Of a DNA stretch of 64,000 nt, positions 56,901-64,000 are shown piece after piece. The stretch's first letter is position 1, and every line of letters starts with the position of its first letter. Source of the DNA: Immersiella caudata. Lineage: Eukaryota > Ascomycota > Sordariomycetes > Sordariales > Lasiosphaeriaceae. Made by a program: the position numbers and the translations under genes. Under the pieces are notes generated by a model, which had not been told where the DNA came from, made no database searches, and saw nothing but the letters and a program-made list of their open reading frames with translations. The stretch spans positions 2,480,001-2,544,000 of the forward strand of contig JAULSU010000005.1 in NCBI GenBank assembly GCA_030512335.1, read 5' to 3'.

Positions 56901-57660
56901 AGGGCACGCCCAGCGCTAGGGTCCAAAGATGACGGCGTGCCGTAATAGTTCTCGGCGGCCGTCGTCATGTGCCACGCCTTACGGAAAACCTAGCGTCTCC
57001 AGTGACCTCCTGGAGCCCGCTGGCGGCTCTGGCCCCCAGCAGTCTCCTCTGCCGAGCCTCAGCAATGGATACAGCTCCAGCTTACGGCAACGGCAACGGC
57101 GAGGACAGGGGTTCCAAAACGACTTGGGACGTAGCGGTTGGCATCACGTTCGGCTGCAGCAGCCCGCATTCGGCTCAAGGCTGTCCCAATTCGCACCGTC
57201 GTGGCTGCTTGACGGAAAGCAACCAAAGCTCGGCCAAGCAACGCTCCCGCGCAGCAGCAAATCAAGTGGCGGCTAGAGTAAAGTACATAGGCAGTTGTTT
57301 GCCGAGAGCCAGAGATAACGACCTGCATCAAGACTGGAACCCTAACACGTCCATGTGGTGCGGTTTCAACGCACACAAAGCGAGGGCAACAATATCGTGG
57401 CCCGTTGTAGCCTATGAGACGGTGCGTCGCCGTGTGCCAGTCCCGAACTGCGACAGGGGTGCGGTGAGGGAGCTCCGGAAACAATTCGTGCCCCAGCGGC
57501 CCAATTGCAGGCAGCCCGATCGAGCGCCCAGCGCACCCGGTCCTGTTCCCGGTTTGAGTCGCTGGAGGGTCGACTCGCCAGTGTGGAATGCGGTCATCAC
57601 GCCCCATTGGGCCCGCTGCCTTGCCCCTAATCCCCATGGGCCCCTTGGGCTCCACGCATT

Positions 57661-57665
57661 TATAT
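57661..57665 (+). promoter_or_regulatory. TATA box of the PEP carboxykinase gene
   Basis: TATAT within GCATTTATATCGG in an otherwise GC-rich region, about 195 bp upstream of the start codon at 57858. The distance fits a TATA-directed promoter with a 5' leader of about 150 nt. Confidence 0.5.
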
Positions 57666-57857
57666 CGGCCCCGGGCCCTGCAAGGACATGCCGCCCTTAT
57701 CTACGCTACCCGGCCTACTTTCTCCATCTACGCCTCTTGTCAACCCTGCATCAAGTGGATCAGAAGAGATCCCAACGCACCCGCATCGTCTTCGTTGTTG
57801 TCGCACCCCCTGCTCTCATCCGGACGCCCGCATCGCATCAAGAAGCACATAAGAACC

Positions 57858-60510
57858 ATGGCCGACCCCGTTGCCAGAACCGCTTCTCCCTATACTGATC
57901 CAACAGTCAAGGGCCCTCGCTCACAACGACTCCAATCCGGTCACCGCCAGTCTCGACCCTCCAACAGCAAGTCTTTCCCTCTACTGCGCGCTGTGCATTC
58001 AGCTCCGCTTCGTCCGAACTCGTCGACGAGGGAACCCCGCCGCTAACACGAAGATGCAGTGCTCGTCAATACCGTCAACAAAACCGGCCTCCATCCCGGT
58101 GGTGTGCAGTCAGTAGCTCCTCGCTCTCCTTTGCCTTTCGAGAACTACCTGCTGACCTTTCCAAAGACCTGCCATGGAGCACACCGAACTCGAGGAGGAA
58201 CTTCACGAGAAGGCCCACATCGACTATGACCGCGTTGCTATCGTGAGTCTCGACCGCCCGGCCAAACAAGTGATGCACCCGAAGCTGACAGCCGGTCACC
58301 AGATTCCCAACCCCTCCGTCGCCGCTCTCTACGAGGACGCATTGGTAAGACGCCGTAACCCCACTTACACGGCCGAGAACATCTGACTAACATTCGCAAC
58401 AGGTGTACGAGATCGGCACAGCCATCACAGAAAGCGGTGCCCTGACGGCATACTCGGGCAAGAAGACTGGGCGGTCGCCGCTCGACAAGCGCATTGTCAA
58501 GGAGGAGACATCCGAGAAGGACATCTGGTACGTTCTACCGCAGAGCTCCAGCATGCGCGAGCCGCACGCAGTTCGCACATTCCTCGCGTTGGAGGACTCT
58601 TGAGTCTCAGGCCAGCCGCTGACCTGACTTTTTCAGGTGGGGACCTGTCAACAAGCCCATGACTCCTGAGGTGAGAACCATTTCACTATCTCAAATCCCA
58701 CTTTCCCCAAGCGTTTGCTCTCATTCGTCCTCTCGGGTGTTCCGTCGCCCAGTCACTAAGCCGAGGTGGCGTTCTCGGCGGCCGCAGTGGTCACAAGCCC
58801 CTCTTCGACTGTCAGTCTTTTGCAATTCCAGCATTATGACGGGTCAATGGCTCGAGAACGTCATGCCACTTGGCATTGAAAACTGTCCCAAGACCTCTCC
58901 GGACGCCCGGAAGCGCCTGGTCGTGCTGAGCTGATGCTTGCGATCGTCATTGTTGTCATCGTTGACATTGTCGAATCGATGTCCCCTCACTGCGTCCCCT
59001 GTCGCTTTCGTCATTTTTGCTGCAGCCCCTCGTCCCAAGGCATGCACCCCACAGCCGATAGCCGAGGCCAAGCCCGAACCCCCACTGTTACCCCCACCAC
59101 CAATCACATTTCCCCCGACTGCTCAACGTTCGCAGTGAAATTCTAGAACTGACAGGGTATCCATAGGTCTGGAAAATCAACCGTGAGCGTGCTATCGATT
59201 ACCTCAACACCAGGAATCGCATCTACGTTGTTGACGGATATGCCGGCTGGGATGAGAAGTACCGGATCCGCGTGCGCGTTGTGTGCGCGCGCGCCTACCA
59301 CGCTCTCTTCATGCGCAACATGTTGATCCGCCCCTCGCGCGAGGAGTTGGAGCACTTCCACCCCGATTACACCATCTACAATGCCGGTTCTTTCCCCGCC
59401 AACCGATACACCGAGGGCATGACCTCCGGCACGTCGGTTGCCATCAACTTTGCCGAGAAGGAGATGGTCATCCTCGGCACTGAGTACGCCGGCGAAATGA
59501 AGAAGGGTGTCTTCACTGTCATGTTTTACGAGGGCCCCGTCAAGCACAACATTCTCACCCTGCACTCGTCGGCGAACGAGGGCAAGGACGGCGATGTCAC
59601 CCTTTTCTTCGGTCTCTCCGGCACCGGTAAGACCACCCTTTCGGCCGACCCCAACCGTGCCCTGATCGGCGACGATGAGCACTGCTGGAGCGACCGCGGT
59701 GTCTTCAACATCGAGGGCGGCTGCTACGCCAAGACGATTGGTCTCTCGGCCGAGAAGGAGCCCGATATCTATGGCGCCATCCGCTACGGTTCCGTCCTCG
59801 AGAATGTTGTTTTCGACCCCGAGACCCGCGTTGTCGACTACGACGACTCGACCCTGACCGAGAACACCCGCTGCGCGTATCCCATCGAATACATCAGCAA
59901 CGCCAAGATTCCTTGCCTCTCGAACAACCACCCCACCAACATCATCCTCCTCACCTGCGACGCCCGTGGTGTTCTTCCCCCGATCTCCAAGCTCAACAGC
60001 GCCCAGACCATGTTCCACTTCATCTCTGGCTACACCTCCAAGATGGCTGGTACCGAGGATGGTGTTCTCGAGCCCCAAGCGACTTTCTCGTCGTGCTTCG
60101 CTCAGCCCTTCCTGGCGCTCCATCCCATGCGCTACGCCAAGATGCTGGCTGACAAGATCGAGGCCCATGGCGCCAACGCCTGGCTCCTCAACACCGGCTG
60201 GGTTGGTGCTGGCTTCTCCCAGGGTGGCAAGCGTTGCCCCCTCAAGTACACCCGAGCCATCCTCGACGCCATCCACAGCGGCGAGCTCGCCAAGGTCGAG
60301 TACGAGAACTACGAGGTCTTCAACCTCCAGGTGCCAACTTCGTGCCCTGGCGTTCCCAGCGAGCTCCTCAACCCCAAGAAGGCCTGGACTGCCGGTGCCG
60401 ACAGCTTTGACCGCGAGGTCAAGAAGCTCGGCGGCCTCTTCCTTGAGAACTTCAAGAAGTACGAGAGCGAGGCTACTGAGGATGTCATCAAGGCCGGTCC
60501 CGTGGTATAG
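57858..60510 (+). CDS. PCK1: ATP-dependent phosphoenolpyruvate carboxykinase
   Basis: Model: exons 57858-57939 (tentative), 58060-58108, 58167-58242, 58303-58344, 58403-58527, 58637-58670 and 59167-60510, 583 aa. From exon 2 on, every junction is frame-consistent and rebuilds the known N-terminus (LHPGGVQ, HTELEEELHEKAHIDYD, NPSVAALYEDAL, GKKTGRSPLDKR, WWGPVNKPM, VWKINRERAIDYL). The large last exon has the P-loop GLSGTGKTTLS, followed by ALIGDDEHCW, and the typical C-terminal part (LLNTGWVGAG, KRCPLKYTRA). The enzyme makes phosphoenolpyruvate from oxaloacetate with ATP in the cytosol, the committed step of gluconeogenesis on acetate, fatty acids or amino acids; it is usually carbon-regulated. 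Odd points are the six introns crowded into the first 135 codons, one of them 496 nt, and a weak first donor (GTCACC), so the first 28 residues are unsure. Confidence 0.95.
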
Positions 60511-61254
60511 AAAGCTCGACGCTTTTTCCTGCCTCACTGGGAACCACCAGATACACAACAACATATGCATCGGATCACGGAGTCATGCTTTCCTTTGCTT
60601 TTCTTGGATATAGCCCTGTTCATCTTGTGTTTTTCCTATCATTCTTTATCTCCTCGCGTGCGCGCCCCACGCCGGTAGCTGCGCACCGCATGTTGTTTAC
60701 GAACTGTTTCCTGTCTTAGACAAAAGGAGAGGGGGCTGCTGTCTGTAACAATACGACAGAGCTGGTACGGTACCCGATTGGGTGGAACGCCAACTTGGCT
60801 AAAACGGATCGGATTGGGCTGGTGGAGGAAGACTATGGACTCGCCTCGTCGGATAATAGTTGGCGGATGAATGGACGCGTTTGAAGCTAAATTTGCGCCT
60901 TCTGTCGTCGTAATGTGATTTGATCTGGATTGAGGCACTTGGTTGTGATGCTGTCTTTTCAGGGGTAAGAGTTTTTGAGGCAATACTAGGGTGGACTTCA
61001 ACGTCTGCCGATCTATTTTATCTCACCTTACGTATTGAAAATGCCCGCAAAGCTGGTTTATCTCATCATGAGTATTGGCATTTCGCTTTCCATTACTTCA
61101 TACAGCTCTGTGTCTTCCGTCTATGCCCAATAGTCATACTCGTTATCCACACTTTAATAATCCCCCTCCACCCAGCAATGCACCGCTCCGTATCCCATTC
61201 CTCCAAACATATCGCATTGCCTCCCACGCCCAAGCCCCTCACACATCATTACCA
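60511..61254. other. Intergenic, convergent 3' ends
   Basis: These 744 bp lie between PEPCK (plus) and the methyltransferase-like gene (minus). Nothing but presumed 3' UTRs was recognised. Confidence 0.5.
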
Positions 61255-62324
61255 CTACCCCTCCCTCTTCACACAAATAATCCAATTCAGATGCCCCACC
61301 GGCCCCATGAAACTCGCCCGCCCGCTCCTAACCTCCCACTTGATCACCTCCTCCTGCCCCCCTTCCACGCCGCACTTCCTCAGCAGCGCCTCGACCTCCT
61401 CTGGCGTACGCGTTCGCAATGCTGAAATCCACCCGTCGAAGACCAGCACGAACGGGAGGATGGGAATAACGTAAGTGAAGAATAGAGTGGCGGGCGAGCG
61501 CCATTTTATAGCGTAGTATGGTGCGATGAGGAGGATGCCGAAGCCGAAGAGGAGGACGGGGATGAAGCCTTTGATGAGGCTTCTTTCTTGGAGTTCGAAG
61601 ATGCTGGAGGGGTTTGTTAGGTATGGTAGGAAAAGGGGATGAAAAATAGGGCTTACCCGAAGCCATCGCTGGTCTCAAGGGTGTTTTTGAGGATGGCTTT
61701 GGCAAGAGGGTCGTCAAAGTGGTGGAAGGCGAGGTTGAAGAGGCGGAAGACCTTTGTGCCTTCGGCTTTGTAGCTACCTACTAGGTCGGCGGGGGCGTGC
61801 GCGGCGTTGACGGAGTCGGGGATGTAAGAGAGGTTGGGTGATGCGGAGGCGGCTTTTTTCCAGTCATCGACGTGTGGGTGGAGGTCGGTTAGAACGAAGC
61901 GTACGGGCCGGTTCGGTGGTGCGGCGGCGTAGCTGGCAGTGCTGGTGGTGCCATTGGCGACGGGGTCGTTGCAGGTGGCGGAGGTGGAGGAGGAACGGGT
62001 GGATTTGATGACTTGGTTGAGGTGCTTCTCGATTTCGGGGGTGGGACCGCCGCCACCGGCGCAGAAATCGATGAAGACGTAGTCGCGGACGGTGGTGCCG
62101 AGGTTGCTGGAGAGGAGCCGGGCGGCGAGTCGGGCGGGGGAGGTACTTTGGAGGATGGGGACTTGGGTTGTCCAGGTTGCTGTGAGGGCTGCTTGGACGC
62201 GTGCTCGGAGGAAGGATGGGAACCTGAGAAGTGTTAGATATGCGGGATTGTGAGGGTATTCCTGGACATACCAGGTCTGATCATCAATCTCAAAGAGATG
62301 CAACCGCGGGACTAAGGGCGCCAT
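61255..62324 (-). CDS. Methyltransferase-like protein with two C-terminal membrane helices
   Basis: Model: exons 62324-61657 and 61603-61255, 338 aa, with a 53-nt intron (GTAAGC donor, CCTAAC branch, CTCCAG acceptor). Residues about 80-220 look like a class I SAM-dependent methyltransferase: YVFIDFCAGGGGPTP as motif I, RFVLTDLHPHVDDW as the acidic motif II, and KVFRLFNLAFHHFDD in the place of motif IV. The chain then shows two hydrophobic helices (GFIPVLLFGFGILLIAPYYAI and FFTYVIPILPFVLVF), and ends with EEVIKWEVRSGRASFMGPVGHLNWIICVKR-like strands that resemble the terminal strands of the fold. It may therefore be a methyltransferase with a membrane-inserted hairpin. Substrate is unknown. I recall similar proteins as uncharacterised in filamentous ascomycetes. 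Confidence 0.8.
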
Positions 62325-62963
62325 CTTGGGCCGAATGAGATGGGCTTGCTGTTCTCGTGGGAGCCTCTGGTTGAAGTAGGCTAACGGTTCCCCCAGTAAA
62401 CACAATCCTATTTCCTTGCCAATCCCGGGCCTGGTGTCGTTGACACAGGGCCAATTGAAGACTGCGAGCCGAATGCCGTATCACGTTTCGCGAAGCGGCT
62501 CTACTAGCTGGCGACACCAGTACCGAGCTTCCCTTTTCTGCAAGCTCCAAAACGCCGTATGGATGGCGTTATGGGGATTTTGGAGTTGCACAGGACCATG
62601 CAGGAACCGGGTGGCCTTCGCAGTGGGGCTTGGCGCTTGCCACAGTGCCCCCAATAGGTAAATTAAGCGCCTCGTTTGGTGAGGCTAGGATCTGGCTCCT
62701 CGCCTATCTTACGATAACCGGCCATCCTGCGTCATCTTTGAGCCCGGGTGCTCGGCGCGTCATGTGCTGACAGGCCAAAGATAGACCGCCTCGAGCTGAC
62801 CAGCCTCCTATTCGCCCGTTTGCCATTCGAGGATATCATACACTTTGCGAGACATCTCAGGATGCGCTGAAGACATCAATTGCGTCGAAACCTCGCTCTT
62901 CCGGTGTCTCTCGACAAGCTGCATGCCCGCCCTTTCGCTCGGCAAGGAGTCCCGGACTTCACG
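62325..62963. promoter_or_regulatory. Divergent promoter region, methyltransferase-like / P450
   Basis: This 639-bp spacer separates outward-pointing start codons. No TATA box or known operator was identified by eye. Confidence 0.45.
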
Positions 62964-64000
62964 ATGGGGCTTGTTGACACCAAGGCAGCGGTCTACGCCG
63001 TCGGCCTTGTCATTGTTGCGTTGCTACTCCGTGCGTCTACCAGGAGAAGCATTAGTCGGAACGGCGAGCCTTTGAGGTCGGTGGGCGGCCTTAGCGAAGT
63101 GGCTTCTATGCTTTGGACTGACATTAGCCTGCAGGAAACCTCCCAACACGCTGCCACTGGTCGGCAACGGCATCCAGTTTCTACAGGATCGATGGAAGCT
63201 ATTTGCTTGGTTTGGCAAATGCCAGCGAATTTTTGGCTATGAGACCGTTGCGCTCACCGTGCCGACTTTACCGCCGGGCGTTCTGATCCACGATCCAAGA
63301 ACCTTGGACTTCGTGTTCAAGAATGAGGGCATTTTCACCAAGGGTAACTTTGTCAAGGGGCGATCATGGGATCTGTTTGGTATGACACACAATTGGCCCC
63401 TTATGAGCTCAAACTAACATCTCCCCAGGAAGCGGCATCATCAACGCCGATGGAGAGATGTGGAAAGTTCAGAGGAAAGCCGGGCTGAGCTTCCTCAACA
63501 CCGCCAATCTTAGAGTACTCACTGAAGTGGCTCTTCCGCAATACCTCCGTGACAGCATTGCTGAGCTCAAGGCGGCGACTGGCGTCGTTGATTTGCAGCA
63601 CATTTTCCATGAAATCACCACTCAGCTCATGGGCAAGATGGCGTACAATGTCTGTGCTCTGGCCCGCCCGTTCATCCGATGAGTGGCTAACACGACGTAG
63701 ATGGAAATGCACGCCGACGATGACTTCTCCCAGTCTTTCGACTATGCCTCTGGAGCCACAGCAGAGCGGTTCCAGAATCCCCTCTGGCCAGTCACGGAGA
63801 TTTTCTTCGGAATGAGGTTCAGGAGATGCGTGGCCGTGGTCAAAAACTTTGGCCGCCGCATCGTCGCCAGTGCCGTGCACGACCGCCAACTCCAGAAAGA
63901 GCGTGACGATGGGACCCTCGTCGACGAAGAAAGCAAGCTTGACCAAATCTCTGGCAGCCTCATACAGTCTCTCCTCGAAGCCATTCCCAACGAGCAAATC
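62964..64000 (+). CDS. Cytochrome P450, N-terminal part (runs off window)
   Basis: Exons in the window: 62964-63076, 63135-63379, 63429-63649 and 63701-64000 onward, 293 codons. The introns have donors GTCGGT, GTATGA and GTCTGT. The N-terminus is a membrane anchor (AVYAVGLVIVALLLRAS) followed by a Pro-rich hinge (KPPNTLPLVGNG). The next conserved blocks match the long-chain fatty-acid or alkane hydroxylase type (CYP52/CYP86-like group): PRTLDFVFKNEGIFTKG, RSWDLFGSGIINADGEMWKVQRKA, LSFLNTANLRVL and FDYASGATAERFQNPLW. The I helix, EXXR and heme Cys lie beyond the window, so activity cannot be judged. It is expected to be an ER monooxygenase that needs a P450 reductase. Confidence 0.92.

Larger units (their letters stand above)
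52545..57857. other. Gene-free stretch with one tRNA-like gene, about 5.3 kb
   Basis: No protein gene was recognised between the DUF4419 gene and PEP carboxykinase. The first kilobase is AT-rich with an imperfect inverted repeat (53123-53176). A tRNA-like gene lies at 53882-53980. The right half (about 54.5-57.8 kb) is GC-rich and presumably includes a long regulatory region for the PEPCK gene. The open frames there, including one of about 300 codons, lack motifs and normal starts. Confidence 0.5.

Noticed and set aside
56969..57898. Open frame of 309 codons upstream of PEPCK
   Set aside because: GC-rich promoter DNA; low-complexity product without motif that overlaps the TATA box and the PEPCK start codon.
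59143..60570. Open frame of 475 codons on the minus strand opposite PEP carboxykinase
   Set aside because: It is an antisense shadow of a strongly coding, codon-biased gene; the product is Gly/Val/Glu low complexity with no motif.
1..64000. CRISPR arrays, bacterial operons, prophage or plasmid features
   Set aside because: The window is eukaryotic nuclear DNA with spliceosomal introns; no regularly spaced direct repeats were seen.

Overview
This window is nuclear DNA from a filamentous ascomycete (Pezizomycotina, most likely Sordariomycetes). Genes are short and spaced by 0.3-5 kb of non-coding DNA. Most have small introns (about 50-80 nt) with GTRNGT donors, CTRAC-type branch sites and AG acceptors. 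The families are typical of such fungi: Zn2Cys6 regulators, HET and Clr5-ankyrin proteins, a GH62 arabinofuranosidase, a PDR-type ABC transporter and DUF1996/DUF4419 proteins. The genus cannot be assigned from what is visible. Exon borders below were derived by hand from splice signals and reading-frame continuity.

Layout. 0-10 kb: the start of a short-chain dehydrogenase (minus), a divergent Zn2Cys6 transcription factor, a secreted DUF1996 protein, a large unrecognised membrane protein and an F-box-like protein. 11-25.6 kb: a Clr5-ankyrin protein of about 1,109 aa, a decayed amidase gene, a HET-domain gene broken by one in-frame TGA, a secreted protein made of six six-cysteine repeats, and a WD40-like protein. 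25.6-30.4 kb is gene-poor, with simple repeats and a decayed coding remnant. 30.4-40 kb: a protein with two psq-like helix-turn-helix units, the GH62 enzyme, a Ser-rich coiled-coil protein, a small conserved hydrophilic protein and an RRM protein. 40.2-45.1 kb: a full-size PDR transporter. 48-52.5 kb: casein kinase II beta, a divergent JmjC-like protein and a secreted DUF4419 protein. 52.5-57.9 kb: no protein gene, but a tRNA-like gene with Pol III signals. 58-64 kb: ATP-dependent PEP carboxykinase with an intron-rich 5' end, a methyltransferase-like membrane protein, and a cytochrome P450 cut by the window edge.

Housekeeping genes (CK2 beta, PEPCK, RRM protein) are mixed with accessory genes. 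The 11-23 kb block combines two non-self-recognition-type families (Clr5-ankyrin, HET) with a pseudogene and a repeat-built secreted Cys-rich protein. It is the most accessory-looking part of the window. The strongest novelty candidates are the six-repeat Cys-rich protein, the tandem psq-HTH protein that lacks a transposase domain, and the HET gene split by a single stop.
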